64,000 nt of DNA from Aeromonas hydrophila subsp. hydrophila ATCC 7966. GTDB lineage: Bacteria > Pseudomonadota > Gammaproteobacteria > Enterobacterales > Aeromonadaceae. Location: contig NC_008570.1 of the NCBI RefSeq assembly GCF_000014805.1, positions 2,919,001 to 2,983,000 of the forward strand, in the 5' to 3' direction. Position numbers and translations under genes: made by a program. Shown here piece after piece: positions 1 to 9,178 of this stretch. Positions within the stretch are counted from its first letter, which is position 1; every line of letters begins with the position of its first letter. The notes beneath the pieces were generated by a model. That model made no database searches, was not told the origin of the DNA, and saw only the letters and a program-made list of their open reading frames with translations.

Positions 1-1065
1 CGGGTCTTCTCCGCCAAGGCGCTCAATATCGCCAACCGCACCGTCGGCATCATGAGCCAGGGCTTCACCCCAGAGGCCAGCCACAAGATTGTCCGCATCA
101 TCCAGGAGGAGACCGGGGTGGGCGCCGTCGCCATCACGGATACCGACAAGATCCTCGCCTTCATCGGTATCGGTGAGGATCACCACCAGCCAGGTACCCC
201 CATCACCTCGGCCATCACCATGCAGGCCATCGCCCGCAACAAGGTGCTGTTTGCCGACGGCAACAGCCAGCCCTACCGCTGCAGCATCTCGCCCCAGTGC
301 CAGCTCGGCTCGGTGCTGGTGATCCCGCTGCACGGCGACGAGGGAGTGATCGGTACCATCAAGCTCTATGAGCCCAAGAAGCGGCTGTTTCTCAAGATCA
401 ACCACACCCTGGGAGAAGGGATTGCCAACCTGCTCTCCCAGCAGTTGCTGACCGGCCGGCTGGAACAGCAGCAACGGCTGCTGGTGCAATCCGAGCTCAA
501 GCTGGTGCAGGCCCAGATCAATCCCCACTTTCTGTTCAACACCCTCAACACCATCAGCGCCATCACCCGGCGCGAACCGGAGCGGGCGCGCCAGCTGCTG
601 CTGCACCTCTCCCTGTTCTTTCGCAAGAACCTCAAGCGCCAGAGCGGCCTGGCCACCCTGCAGGAGGAGCAGGAGCACTGCCAATCCTATCTGGAGATCG
701 AGCTGGCCCGCTTTGGCGACCGGCTGACGGTGCAAAACGAGATTCCGCCGGCCCTTGCCGACCTCAAGCTGCCGAGCTTCACCCTGCAGCCCCTCATCGA
801 GAACGCCATCAAGCACGGCATCTCCACCCTGCTGGAGCAGGGGCACATTCGCCTCTACACCGAGCAGACGGCAGAGCGGGTCACCATCCACGTGGAGGAC
901 AATGCCGGCACCTGGCAGGAGAAACCGACCGGCGACGGGCTCGGCATGACCCTGGTGGACCGGCGCCTCAAGATTGCCTTTGGCAACCGCTATGGCCTGA
1001 GCGTCAGTTGCGAGCCCGACTGCTGGACCCGGGTCTCCGTCACCCTGCCAAGGGATCTGCCATGA
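1..1065 (+). CDS. btsS: BtsS/LytS-type sensor histidine kinase, 5' end outside window
   Basis: C-terminal part of a LytS-family sensor kinase of the BtsS (YehU) type, which in E. coli senses external pyruvate and phosphorylates BtsR. The frame is open from base 1, so the N-terminal 5TM sensor region lies outside the window; the ATG at 52 is internal, not the real start. Visible order: a GAF-like region, then the His_kinase signature QINPHFLFN with the phosphorylated His at about 526-528, then an HATPase_c domain with PLIENAIKHG and GDGLGM. The response regulator follows 57 bp downstream and a CstA-family transporter after that, the partners expected for a pyruvate uptake system. BtsS rather than YpdA is inferred from this context. 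Confidence 0.85.
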   Translation, partial: RVFSAKALNIANRTVGIMSQGFTPEASHKIVRIIQEETGVGAVAITDTDKILAFIGIGEDHHQPGTPITSAITMQAIARNKVLFADGNSQPYRCSISPQCQLGSVLVIPLHGDEGVIGTIKLYEPKKRLFLKINHTLGEGIANLLSQQLLTGRLEQQQRLLVQSELKLVQAQINPHFLFNTLNTISAITRREPERARQLLLHLSLFFRKNLKRQSGLATLQEEQEHCQSYLEIELARFGDRLTVQNEIPPALADLKLPSFTLQPLIENAIKHGISTLLEQGHIRLYTEQTAERVTIHVEDNAGTWQEKPTGDGLGMTLVDRRLKIAFGNRYGLSVSCEPDCWTRVSVTLPRDLP

Positions 1066-1122
1066 TCCGGCCGCCGTCCCACTTCATCTTCACCCACCAC
1101 CCCAGCCACGCAGGAGACCCCC

Positions 1123-1827
1123 ATGATCCGCACCCTCATCGTCGATGACGAGCTTTATGCCCGCGAGGAGCTGATGCAGCACCTGGCCGCCGAGCCCGAT
1201 ATCGAACTGCTGGGCGCGGCCGCCAATGCCATCGAGGCGCTGCCGCTTATTCAGCGGCTCAAACCCGACGTGGTGTTTCTCGACATCCAGATGCCCAAGC
1301 TCAGCGGCATGGCGCTGGTGGCCATGCTCGATCCCCTGCCCCGCATCGTCTTCGTGACCGCCTTTGACGAGTACGCCATCCAGGCGTTCGAGGAGAACGC
1401 CTTCGACTACCTGCTCAAGCCGGTGGAGCCGGCGCGCCTCGCCAAGACGCTGGCACGGCTGAGGCAAGATCTCAGCCCCCAGCCCATGACGGCGCTCGCC
1501 CCCGCCATTCGCCATATCCCGGGCTACCTGCACAACCGGGTACGGCTGCTGCCCATCGAACAGGTGGAGTACGCCTTCTCCGATCTCGGCGGAGTGCACG
1601 TGGCGAGCCAGGGCGAGCTGTTTCACACCCAGCTCACCCTCAAATCGCTGGAGGAGAAGACCCCGCTGCTGCGCTGCCACCGCCAGTACCTAGTGGCCCC
1701 GGCCGCCATCTTCGAGATCCGGCTGCTGGAGAACCAGCTGGCGGAGATAGTGACGCCGAGCGGCGCCCAGGTGCCGGTCAGCCGCCGTTACCTGAAGGAG
1801 TTCAAGGAGATGCTGGGGCTGGAGTAA
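1123..1827 (+). CDS. btsR: BtsR/LytTR-family response regulator
   Basis: Response regulator of 234 aa, close to E. coli BtsR (YehT, 239 aa as I recall). The N-terminal receiver has the acidic pair DD at 8-9, the phosphoacceptor Asp54 in FLDIQMP and Lys99 in YLLKP. The C-terminal half, from about residue 125, is a LytTR DNA-binding domain with the typical CHRQYLV and PVSRRY segments. The ATG at 1123 has GGAGACCCCC upstream. A direct repeat ACCGCTCG/ACCGCTCA just downstream, before the transporter gene, looks like its target. Confidence 0.87.
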   Translation: MIRTLIVDDELYAREELMQHLAAEPDIELLGAAANAIEALPLIQRLKPDVVFLDIQMPKLSGMALVAMLDPLPRIVFVTAFDEYAIQAFEENAFDYLLKPVEPARLAKTLARLRQDLSPQPMTALAPAIRHIPGYLHNRVRLLPIEQVEYAFSDLGGVHVASQGELFHTQLTLKSLEEKTPLLRCHRQYLVAPAAIFEIRLLENQLAEIVTPSGAQVPVSRRYLKEFKEMLGLE

Positions 1828-1859
1828 GCCCCACGATGTGAGCCGGATCACGAGCGCCG

Positions 1860-1887
1860 ACCGCTCGGTCCGCCATATGACCGCTCA
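1860..1887 (+). promoter_or_regulatory. LytTR/BtsR-type direct-repeat binding site
   Basis: ACCGCTCG at 1860-1867 and ACCGCTCA at 1880-1887 form a direct repeat with a 20-bp period (12-bp spacer). This matches the ACC(G/A)CT(C/T)A double motif I remember for E. coli BtsR at its transporter promoter, where the spacer is about 13 bp. It lies 81 bp upstream of the transporter ATG. A possible -10 (TACACT, 1922-1927) lies downstream, with no convincing -35, as expected for an activator-dependent promoter. Confidence 0.65.
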
Positions 1888-1967
1888 TGCCGTTTTACCT
1901 GCCGTCAACAGAGCAAGCCCCTACACTGGCCGCGCACACCCAACAATAACAAAGCAGGAGCGTAGCA

Positions 1968-3389
1968 ATGATCTGGTTCTTCCTCTGTGTCGGCTTACTT
2001 GTGGCCGGCTATTTCGTATACGGCAAATTCATCGAACGGATATTCGGCCCCAAGCCGGAGCTGAAAACCCCCGCCATCACCATGGCGGACGGGGTGGACT
2101 ATGTCCCCATGTCGGACAAAAAGGTCTATCTGGTTCAGCTGCTCAACATCGCCGGCGTCGGCCCCATTTTCGGGCCCATCCTGGGCGCCCTCTACGGTCC
2201 GGTCGCCATGCTCTGGATCGTGTTTGGCTGCATCTTCGCCGGTGCTGTGCACGACTACTTCTCCGGCATGCTGTCGGTGCGCGCCAAGGGCGCCTCGGTG
2301 CCGACCGTGGTCGGTGAGCACCTCGGCACCACCGCCAAGCACTTCATGAACCTGTTCGCCGTGGTGCTGTTGATGCTGGTGGGCGTGGTGTTCGTGCTGA
2401 GCCCGGCAGGCCTTCTGGCCAACCTCACCTCCACCGATCTGGTCTACTGGATTGCGGCCATCTTCGCCTACTACATCCTGGCGACCATAGTCCCCATCGA
2501 CAAGATCATCGGCCGTTTCTACCCCATCTTCGGCGCCCTGCTGGTGTTCATGTCGGTCGGCCTCATCATCGGCCTCATCGTCTCCGGCAAAGGCTTCTAC
2601 AACACCGGGATGGATTTCTCCAACCTGCACCCGACCGAGCTGCCGCTCTGGCCGCTGTTGTTCATCACCATCGCCTGCGGCGCCGTGTCGGGCTTCCACG
2701 CCACCCAGTCGCCGCTGATGGCGCGCTGCATGCAAAACGAGAGCTCCGGCCGCTTCATCTTCTACGGCGCCATGATTGGTGAAGGGATCATCGCCCTCAT
2801 CTGGTGCACCCTGGGTCTCTCCTTCTACGACAGCACCGAGGCGCTCAACGCCACCCTGGCCAGCGGCGGCCCCTCTGCCGTGGTACACGAGGTCTCCACC
2901 AGCCTGCTCGGCACCGTCGGCGGCATCCTGGCCATCCTCGGCGTGGTGATCCTGCCCATCACCTCCGGCGATACCGCGTTTCGCAGTGCCCGCCTCATCG
3001 TCGCGGACTTCCTGAAACTGACCCAGAAGCCCATGGCCAAGCGACTGCTGATCGCCATCCCCATGTTCATCCTCGGCTTCATCATCTCCAAGGCCGAATT
3101 CGGGGTGATCTGGCGCTACTTCGGCTGGGCCAACCAGACCACCGCGGTGATGATGCTGTGGGCGGCGGCGGCCTACCTCGCCAAAGAGGGCAAGCTGCAC
3201 TGGGTCTGCACCATTCCCGCCATGTTCATGACCGCCGTGGTGTTCACCTACCTGGCCAACGCCCCCATCGGGTTCGGGCTGGAGATGGGCATCTCCACCA
3301 CAATTGGACTGGCCAGCACCCTGATCGTCACGGTGGCCTTCCTGGTGAAATTCAGGCCTGCGCTGATCAACAAGCCCAGCGAAAGTTGA
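1968..3389 (+). CDS. Short CstA-family transporter, putative pyruvate/peptide uptake
   Basis: Inner-membrane transporter of the carbon starvation CstA family, 473 aa with many hydrophobic segments. The N-terminal half carries CstA hallmarks such as LLNIAGVGPIFGPILGA and CIFAGAVHDYFSGM. E. coli BtsT and CstA are about 700 aa, so this is the short form of the family, without the extra C-terminal part. Position behind btsSR and a BtsR-like repeat in its promoter suggest it is the target transporter and imports pyruvate under nutrient limitation. The substrate is inferred from context only. SD AGGAG precedes the ATG. A strong terminator follows. Confidence 0.82.
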   Translation: MIWFFLCVGLLVAGYFVYGKFIERIFGPKPELKTPAITMADGVDYVPMSDKKVYLVQLLNIAGVGPIFGPILGALYGPVAMLWIVFGCIFAGAVHDYFSGMLSVRAKGASVPTVVGEHLGTTAKHFMNLFAVVLLMLVGVVFVLSPAGLLANLTSTDLVYWIAAIFAYYILATIVPIDKIIGRFYPIFGALLVFMSVGLIIGLIVSGKGFYNTGMDFSNLHPTELPLWPLLFITIACGAVSGFHATQSPLMARCMQNESSGRFIFYGAMIGEGIIALIWCTLGLSFYDSTEALNATLASGGPSAVVHEVSTSLLGTVGGILAILGVVILPITSGDTAFRSARLIVADFLKLTQKPMAKRLLIAIPMFILGFIISKAEFGVIWRYFGWANQTTAVMMLWAAAAYLAKEGKLHWVCTIPAMFMTAVVFTYLANAPIGFGLEMGISTTIGLASTLIVTVAFLVKFRPALINKPSES

Positions 3390-3411
3390 TCCACGCCAAC
3401 CATGTCAAAAA

Positions 3412-3437
3412 AGGAGCCGTCAGGGCTCCTTTTTTTG
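3412..3437 (+). terminator. Rho-independent terminator after CstA-family gene
   Basis: AGGAGCC (3412-3418) pairs with GGCTCCT (3424-3430), followed directly by a run of T to 3437. Confidence 0.85.
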
Positions 3438-3678
3438 CAGAACATTTCCCTTCAGCAATGCCATACTCCCAGCGTAAGTCCTTGTCATGGATACGACTTT
3501 ACGGACTTGCCCCCAACAATATCAGCGTCTGTTTTGACGACTTGGAAACTACTTAAGCTTCAGTACAACAAAACAACTTAAGATTTCGGGCCCGACAGGA
3601 GGGAAATCAGGTGGCTGACTGCCTTGCAGAGCCCTGATCCCAATGACAATGCGGTGCGTCAAGCCAGCGGAGGCGTAA

Positions 3679-4017
3679 ATGGCACTCGATTATTTTGCTC
3701 TTGGTCTGCTTTTTTTTGTGGGTTTGGTCATTTTTTATGGGGTCATCGTCATTCACGACATTCCCTATGAAATAGCCAAACATCGTCAACACCCCCATCA
3801 GGACGCCATTCACGTGGCCGGCTGGGTCAGTCTGTTCACTCTGCATGTGCTGTGGCCCTTCCTCTGGATCTGGGCCACCCTCTATCGTCCCGAGCGGGGC
3901 TGGGGCTTCAACCAGCGGCTGCAGCAGGATGAAGATGATATCCAGCAGCTCAAACAGGAGCTGGCCGACCTCAAGGCCCGCCTCAATACCATCGAACAGA
4001 CCGAGCAACAGGGATAA
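3679..4017 (+). CDS. yiaW: YiaW-type inner-membrane protein (DUF3302)
   Basis: Small membrane protein of 112 aa. It has a hydrophobic N-terminal segment (about 5-25), a second one (about 45-67, containing HVLWPFLWIWAT) and a charged, probably coiled-coil C-terminus rich in Gln, Glu and Leu. It resembles E. coli YiaW (DUF3302), whose function is unknown, and as in E. coli it directly precedes a YiaV-type membrane-fusion protein (3 nt gap), so the two probably act together. SD CGGAGG lies 5 bp before the ATG. Confidence 0.8.
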   Translation: MALDYFALGLLFFVGLVIFYGVIVIHDIPYEIAKHRQHPHQDAIHVAGWVSLFTLHVLWPFLWIWATLYRPERGWGFNQRLQQDEDDIQQLKQELADLKARLNTIEQTEQQG

Positions 4018-4020
4018 ATC

Positions 4021-5058
4021 ATGGACCTGCTACTGATCCTGACCTACACGGCCGTCTGCGTGGCCATCTTCAAAATCTTCCGTATCCCGCTCAACAAGTG
4101 GACCGTGCCCACCGCCGCGCTGGGTGGCGTGCTGCTCATCGGCACCCTGATCATGCTGATGAACTACAACCACCCCTACTCCGAGATGGCGCGCAACTAC
4201 TATGTCTCCACCCCGATCGTGCCGCTGGTCAAGGGCCGGGTCATCGAGGTGCCGGTACAGGCCAACCAGCCGGTGAAGAAGGGCGATGTGCTGTTTCGCC
4301 TAGATGCCGCCCCCTTCCAGCTGAGGGCGGACAGCCTGACAGCGCGGGTTGAATCCAACCGCAACCACCTCAAGTCCATCGAGGCCAGGCTGCGCTCCGC
4401 CAAGCTCGACCGGGATCGCGCCAGCGACCTGATGCGTCGTGGCGTCGGCAAGCAGCGCGACCTCGACGTCACCCAGGCCAACGTGGACGACATCGTGGCC
4501 CAGATCGAGCAGCAACAGGCGACGCTGGAAGATCTGCAGGCCCAGCTCGACGAGGCCAGGTACCAGGTCGAGCAGACCGTGGTCTATGCCCCGAGCGACG
4601 GCCACGTGGTGCAGCTGGCCCTGCGCCCCGGCATGATCGCCACCCCCTTCATGTACCGCCCGGTGATGACCTTCATTCACAAGGATGAGACCGCCTATGT
4701 GGGCTGGTTCTGGCAGAACAGCATGCAGCGTCTGGCGGTGGGTGATGAGGCCGAAGTGGTGATCGACGGCATCCCCGGCAAGATCTTCCAGGGCCAGGTG
4801 ACCGCCGTGATCCCGGCCATCGCCGCCGGCAACGTGCAGGCCAACGCCGGCCTGCTCGATCAGGCCAGTGCCGTTCAGCCGGGCCGCCTGCCGGTGCTCA
4901 TCTCCATCACCGACCCCGAATGGCCCAAGTATCAGGTGATCGCCGGGGCCAGCGGCCAGGCTGCCATCTACACCAAGCACTTCCACCATGTCTCGGTGAT
5001 GCGCAAGGTGCTGCTGCGCATGGCCAGCTGGATGAACTACGTCTTCCCCTTCCACTAA
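4021..5058 (+). CDS. yiaV: YiaV-type membrane fusion (HlyD-family) protein
   Basis: 345-aa membrane fusion protein. N-terminal membrane segments span about 1-50, followed by a biotinyl-lipoyl half (TPIVPLVKGRVIEVPV and PVKKGDVLF), a coiled-coil hairpin (about 100-180) and a beta-barrel region. Such proteins sit in the inner membrane and reach through the periplasm as adaptors of export systems. No outer-membrane channel or separate pump is encoded nearby, only YiaW. It shares an operon with yiaW and ends at a strong terminator. The exported substrate is unknown. Confidence 0.82.
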   Translation: MDLLLILTYTAVCVAIFKIFRIPLNKWTVPTAALGGVLLIGTLIMLMNYNHPYSEMARNYYVSTPIVPLVKGRVIEVPVQANQPVKKGDVLFRLDAAPFQLRADSLTARVESNRNHLKSIEARLRSAKLDRDRASDLMRRGVGKQRDLDVTQANVDDIVAQIEQQQATLEDLQAQLDEARYQVEQTVVYAPSDGHVVQLALRPGMIATPFMYRPVMTFIHKDETAYVGWFWQNSMQRLAVGDEAEVVIDGIPGKIFQGQVTAVIPAIAAGNVQANAGLLDQASAVQPGRLPVLISITDPEWPKYQVIAGASGQAAIYTKHFHHVSVMRKVLLRMASWMNYVFPFH

Positions 5059-5074
5059 GCGAAGACGTCGTCGC

Positions 5075-5109
5075 CAGCGGGCCGGCACCATGCCGGCCCG
5101 CTGTTTTTT
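5075..5109 (+). terminator. Rho-independent terminator after yiaV
   Basis: A perfect 13-bp stem (CAGCGGGCCGGCA, 5075-5087, with 5091-5103), a 3-nt loop and six T residues (5104-5109). Confidence 0.92.
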
Positions 5110-5172
5110 GGCGCCAAGACCCCTATAATGGCGCCATCCTGCACCACTCCACATAGATCCCCCCAAACCTGC

Positions 5173-6933
5173 ATGTTCGTCCTCAGACCCTATCAGACCG
5201 ACGCCGTCAACGCCGTGATCAGCCACTTTCGCCAGCACCCGGATCCCGCCGTGGTGGTGCTGCCCACCGGGGCCGGCAAGAGTCTGGTGATCGCCGAACT
5301 GGCCCGCAAGGCGCGCGGCCGGGTGCTGGTGCTGGCCCACGTCAAGGAGCTGGTGGAGCAGAACCACGCCAAGTACGAGGCGTGGGGGCTCAAGGCCGAT
5401 ATCTTCGCCGCCGGCCTCGCCCGAAAGGAGGCGAGCGCCCAGGTGGTGTTTGGCTCGGTACAGTCGGTAGCACGCAATCTGGCTGCCTTCGACGGGGCGT
5501 TTTCGCTGCTCATCATTGACGAGTGCCACCGAGTCTCGCTCGATGACGACAGCCAATACCATCAGGTGATCGACCATCTCAAGACCGCCAATCCGGCCCT
5601 CAAGATCCTCGGCCTCACCGCCACCCCCTATCGGCTCGGGCTGGGCTGGATCTACCGGCGCCACTACCACGGCATGGTCAAAAGCCACGGCGAGCGGCTG
5701 TTTGGCGACTGCGTGTTCGAGCTGCCGCTGCGCTTCATGGTCAAAAATGGTTATCTGACGCCACCGCGCATGGTGGATGCCCCCATCGTCCACTACGACT
5801 TCAGCAAGCTGGTGGCGCGGGAGAACGGCCTGTTCAGCGAGGCGGATCTCAACGGCGAGCTCAAGCGTCAGCAGCGGGTCACCCCCCATATCCTGAGCCA
5901 GGTGCTGGAGTATGCCGCCGACCGGCAGGGGGTGATGATCTTCGCCGCCACTGTCGAGCATGCCCGCGAAATTCACGGCCTGCTGAGCGCCAGAAGCCAG
6001 CAGGCCGCCCTCATCACCGGCGAGACGCCGGGGCCGGAGCGCGACGCCCTCATCAACGCCTTCAAGGCGCGCGAGCTCAAGTTTCTGGTCAACATGGCGG
6101 TGCTCACCACCGGCTTCGACGCCCCCCACGTCGATCTTATCGTGATGCTCAGACCCACAGAATCGGTGTCGCTCTACCAGCAGATCGTGGGTCGCGGCCT
6201 GCGCCTCTCACCCGGCAAGACGGACTGTCTGGTGCTCGACTATGCGGGCAACAACTTCAACCTGTTCGCCCCCGAGGTGGGGGAGCCTCGCCCCCACGCC
6301 GGTACCGAGCCGGTGCAGGTGCCCTGCCCCGCCTGCGGCTTTGCCAACACCTTCTGGGGCAAGACCGACGAGGATGGCAAGGTGATCGAGCACTACGGCC
6401 GCCGCTGTCAGGGGCTGTTTGAAGATGACGAGGGCAACCGCGAGGAGTGCGACTACCGTTTTCGCGCCAAGATCTGCCCCGCTTGCGGTGCCGAAAACGA
6501 CATCGCCGCCCGCCGCTGCCAGAGCTGCGATCAGCTGCTGGTGGACCCTGACGACAAGCTCAAAGAGGCGCTCAATCTCAAGGATTGCATGGTGATCCGC
6601 TGCGCCGGGCTGACGCTGAGTGCCGGCCGTGGCAAACAGGGGGAGCGACTGGAAGTGGTTTATCACGATGAGGACGGTCTCACCCTCAATGAGTACTTCG
6701 GATTTCACTCCCAGGGCGCACGGCGCTTGTTTCAACAGGTCTTTGTGCGTCATCATTGGCCCGCCCCGGGTCTGGAACCCGAGTTTGCCACCCTGGCGAG
6801 CGTGCTGGCGGCCCAAAACCAGTTTCGCCACCCCGATTTCGTCATCGCCCGCAAAGCGGGGCGGTTCTGGCAGATAAAAGAGAAGATTTTTGATTATGAG
6901 GGTCGCTATCGCACCGCCAACTCGATGGCATGA
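5173..6933 (+). CDS. radD: RadD (YejH) superfamily 2 helicase-like ATPase
   Basis: 586 aa from the ATG at 5173, the same length as E. coli RadD, a DNA-repair ATPase linked to double-strand-break processing and RecA-dependent strand exchange. Walker A PTGAGKS is at 31-37 and the DECH box at 116-119; motif III (LTATP) and motif VI (QIVGRGLR) are also present. The C-terminal third carries Cys pairs ([18 protein letters not shown]) that form the expected zinc-binding region. The frame is open further upstream to 5128, but the MFVLRPYQ start fits the family. Transcribed alone, before dacB. Confidence 0.93.
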   Translation: MFVLRPYQTDAVNAVISHFRQHPDPAVVVLPTGAGKSLVIAELARKARGRVLVLAHVKELVEQNHAKYEAWGLKADIFAAGLARKEASAQVVFGSVQSVARNLAAFDGAFSLLIIDECHRVSLDDDSQYHQVIDHLKTANPALKILGLTATPYRLGLGWIYRRHYHGMVKSHGERLFGDCVFELPLRFMVKNGYLTPPRMVDAPIVHYDFSKLVARENGLFSEADLNGELKRQQRVTPHILSQVLEYAADRQGVMIFAATVEHAREIHGLLSARSQQAALITGETPGPERDALINAFKARELKFLVNMAVLTTGFDAPHVDLIVMLRPTESVSLYQQIVGRGLRLSPGKTDCLVLDYAGNNFNLFAPEVGEPRPHAGTEPVQVPCPACGFANTFWGKTDEDGKVIEHYGRRCQGLFEDDEGNREECDYRFRAKICPACGAENDIAARRCQSCDQLLVDPDDKLKEALNLKDCMVIRCAGLTLSAGRGKQGERLEVVYHDEDGLTLNEYFGFHSQGARRLFQQVFVRHHWPAPGLEPEFATLASVLAAQNQFRHPDFVIARKAGRFWQIKEKIFDYEGRYRTANSMA

Positions 6934-7064
6934 TGGCCGCTGGCGACCGGCATAAATCGTATGAATGGCTTTGCCACGGTCGATCCCGTATCGGCGGGTG
7001 AAACAAGGTTGAATTATCAGGGCCGGCACAACTGCCGGGCCCCTTCGTCACGTTAGAGGATGTT

Positions 7065-8501
7065 ATGCAGCGGCTGTTGATTGGTTTTTGTGCTCTTTTC
7101 TCTCTGGCGGCCCAGGCCGCCCCGCTGACGCCCCCTCAGGGTGGCCAGTACGCCATCATAGTGCAGGGCAACAACGGGGTTGAATTTGCCCGCCATGCGG
7201 ATCAGATGATCGCCCCCGCCTCCACCATGAAGGTACTCACCGCGCTGGCGGCCCGTCTCGAGCTCGGTGCCGACTTCCGCTTTGCCACCGACATTCAGGC
7301 TCAGCCCGGCGCCAAACAGGGTGATGCCATCAATGGTGACATCTGGATCAACTTCGTCGGCGACCCCACCCTCTCCCGCATGGATCTGCTGGCCCTGTTC
7401 AAGCAGCTCGGCGTGAACCGCATCAAGGGCAACGTCTACGTCAACACCGGCGCCTACAACGGCTACGAGCGCGGCAACGGCTGGTCGTGGGGGGATCAGA
7501 CCCTCTGTTTCGCCGCCCCGGTCTCGTCGGTGATCATCGACAAGAACTGCGCCTACGGCACCATCACCGCCACCCAGATCGGCAAGCCGGCCACCGGCAA
7601 CGTGGCCACCGGCGTGCCCATCGGCATCGGTGCCGACAACGTGGAGGTGATGAGCTATGGCGACATGGCGCGCCAGTTCTGCGCACTGGAAGTGGACATG
7701 GCCAAGGGCAACTTCTACGAGCTCAAAGGCTGCATCACCCCGAACAAGGAGCCACAGGGACTGCGCTTCGCCATCCACGACGTGGAGGCCTGGGGCTGGG
7801 ACAACATCCGCTGGGCCATGGACCGTGCCGGCATCAAGCATGACGGCCTGCTGCGGGTGACCCACAAATCGCCGGACAATGCCGAGACGCTGGGCACCCA
7901 CTACTCGGTCTCATTGCCGGTGATGCTGGCCAAGATGCTGAAAAAATCGGACAACCTCTATGCCGATACTTTCCTGAAGACCGTCGGTCGCCACTACTAC
8001 AACAAGCCGGGCAGCTATCGCAGCGGCACCATGGCGGTGCGCGCCATTCTGACCAAGAACGGCATCGATCTGGGCAACGCCACCCTGGCCGACGGCTCGG
8101 GCCTCTCTGCCCACAACCTCATCAGCGCCCGCCAGATGCTGTCGGTGCTGAACTTCATCCAGAAAAATGATGCCGAGCTTGGCCTCATCAAGCTGCTGCC
8201 AAGCTCCCAGGTGGATGGCACCCTGGCGTGGCGGCGCAGCGTCACCGCCCCCATGATGAAGAACAAGGTGCATGCCAAGACCGGCACCATCACCGGCACC
8301 TCCAACCTGGTGGGCTTCATCGACACCGCCGGCGGCCAGCGCAAGGCCTTCGTGATGTTCCAGCGCGGCCTGTCGCAGGATCCGGCGACCCACGAGCGCT
8401 ACCGCGCCAGCAAGGCCGCCTGGCCCTGGACCGTGTTCGAGAAGGGAGTGCTGGAGAGCATCTATCAGCAGCAGCCGATCCAGATCGCCGATCAGGGTTG
8501 A
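7065..8501 (+). CDS. dacB: D-alanyl-D-alanine carboxypeptidase/endopeptidase (PBP4)
   Basis: Periplasmic class C low-molecular-weight penicillin-binding protein, 478 aa, which trims and cleaves peptide cross-links in peptidoglycan. It has a clear signal peptide (cut near AQAA at 16-19). The three active-site motifs are present: STMK at 53-56 (nucleophile Ser53), SDN at 295-297 and KTG at 405-407. The large insert between motifs 1 and 2 is typical of PBP4. The start ATG follows AGAGGATGTT. A GC-rich imperfect inverted repeat (about 7019-7043) lies between radD and this gene. Confidence 0.92.
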   Translation: MQRLLIGFCALFSLAAQAAPLTPPQGGQYAIIVQGNNGVEFARHADQMIAPASTMKVLTALAARLELGADFRFATDIQAQPGAKQGDAINGDIWINFVGDPTLSRMDLLALFKQLGVNRIKGNVYVNTGAYNGYERGNGWSWGDQTLCFAAPVSSVIIDKNCAYGTITATQIGKPATGNVATGVPIGIGADNVEVMSYGDMARQFCALEVDMAKGNFYELKGCITPNKEPQGLRFAIHDVEAWGWDNIRWAMDRAGIKHDGLLRVTHKSPDNAETLGTHYSVSLPVMLAKMLKKSDNLYADTFLKTVGRHYYNKPGSYRSGTMAVRAILTKNGIDLGNATLADGSGLSAHNLISARQMLSVLNFIQKNDAELGLIKLLPSSQVDGTLAWRRSVTAPMMKNKVHAKTGTITGTSNLVGFIDTAGGQRKAFVMFQRGLSQDPATHERYRASKAAWPWTVFEKGVLESIYQQQPIQIADQG

Positions 8502-8584
8502 GCTACCGCAAAGTGATTGATGATGACGGCCGGCGAAACGCGCCTTATCGAAGATGGCGAACGGCCGTATCGACAATTTCCACT

Positions 8585-8612
8585 TTGACTAGTCACGAGG
8601 CGGGGCTATCCT
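8585..8612 (+). promoter_or_regulatory. Sigma-70-type promoter of grxA
   Basis: -35 TTGACT (8585-8590) and -10 TATCCT (8607-8612) are 16 bp apart. They end 31 bp before the grxA start codon. Confidence 0.55.
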
Positions 8613-8643
8613 GTCCCCAGCCTCATATGAATGGAGAGAGAAC

Positions 8644-8907
8644 ATGTTTGCAGTGATTTTTGGTCGTCCCGGTTGCCCCTATTGTGTCCGTGCCAAGCAG
8701 ATCGCCGAGCAGCTGGTTGAACAGCGTGACGATTTCAAATTCCGCTACGTGGACATCCACGCCGAAGGCATCACCAAGGAAGATCTGGCCAAGAGCGCCG
8801 GCAAGCCGGTCAATACCGTGCCGCAAATCTTCCTGGACGAGCAGCACATCGGTGGCTGCACCGATTTCGAAGCCTATGCCAAAGAGAACCTGGGTCTCTA
8901 CCAGTAA
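8644..8907 (+). CDS. grxA: Glutaredoxin 1
   Basis: 87-aa glutaredoxin of the GrxA type, a small cytoplasmic thiol-disulfide oxidoreductase that uses glutathione, for example to reduce ribonucleotide reductase. The active site CPYC is at residues 11-14; TVPQIF (cis-Pro loop) and GGCTDFEAY (glutathione-binding) are conserved. Single-gene unit: a promoter just upstream (8585-8612) and a terminator just after. SD GGAGAGA lies before the ATG. Confidence 0.95.
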   Translation: MFAVIFGRPGCPYCVRAKQIAEQLVEQRDDFKFRYVDIHAEGITKEDLAKSAGKPVNTVPQIFLDEQHIGGCTDFEAYAKENLGLYQ

Positions 8908-8919
8908 GCTCACCTTGTG

Positions 8920-8947
8920 AAAAAAGGCGCCATCAGGCGCCTTTTTT
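8920..8947. terminator. Bidirectional terminator between grxA and DUF1653 gene
   Basis: GGCGCC (8926-8931) and GGCGCC (8936-8941) around ATCA, flanked by six A (8920-8925) and six T (8942-8947), so it can work on both strands. Confidence 0.88.
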
Positions 8948-8965
8948 CATGGTCAATGGTCAGCC

Positions 8966-9178
8966 TCAGCCGGCAACCGGGGTGAAACGGCTCACCACGT
9001 CTCCCTGATGTTCAAGCCACTCCATGAACATGGCCACCGGGCGGGCATAGACGGCGCCATCCTGCTCGCTCTGGTAGATCACCAGCTGCTCCCCGGTTTC
9101 GGTGTGCAGGGCCAGGGTCAACACCTGATAATACCCACCCTTGAAATGGCGGTAGCGACCAACTGCGGGGGCTTGCAT
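8966..9178 (-). CDS. DUF1653 domain protein
   Basis: 70-aa cytoplasmic protein of the DUF1653 family; function unknown. Core motifs are GRYRHFKGGYYQVL near the N-terminus and AMFMEWLEHQG near the C-terminus. The frame stays open upstream to 9319, but the ATG at 9178 has an exact AAGGAG at the right distance and begins at the family's usual start. It converges on grxA and shares its terminator. Confidence 0.8.
   Translation of the reverse strand: MQAPAVGRYRHFKGGYYQVLTLALHTETGEQLVIYQSEQDGAVYARPVAMFMEWLEHQGDVVSRFTPVAG

Noticed and set aside
1838..2317. 159-aa plus-strand frame overlapping the CstA-family gene
   Set aside because: Runs through the promoter repeat and then out of frame into the transporter gene; composition is that of a shifted frame.
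3541..3557. PmrA box (CTTGGA-AACTA-CTTAAG) before yiaW
   Set aside because: Only one half site fits well; kept as a weak finding and not as a box.
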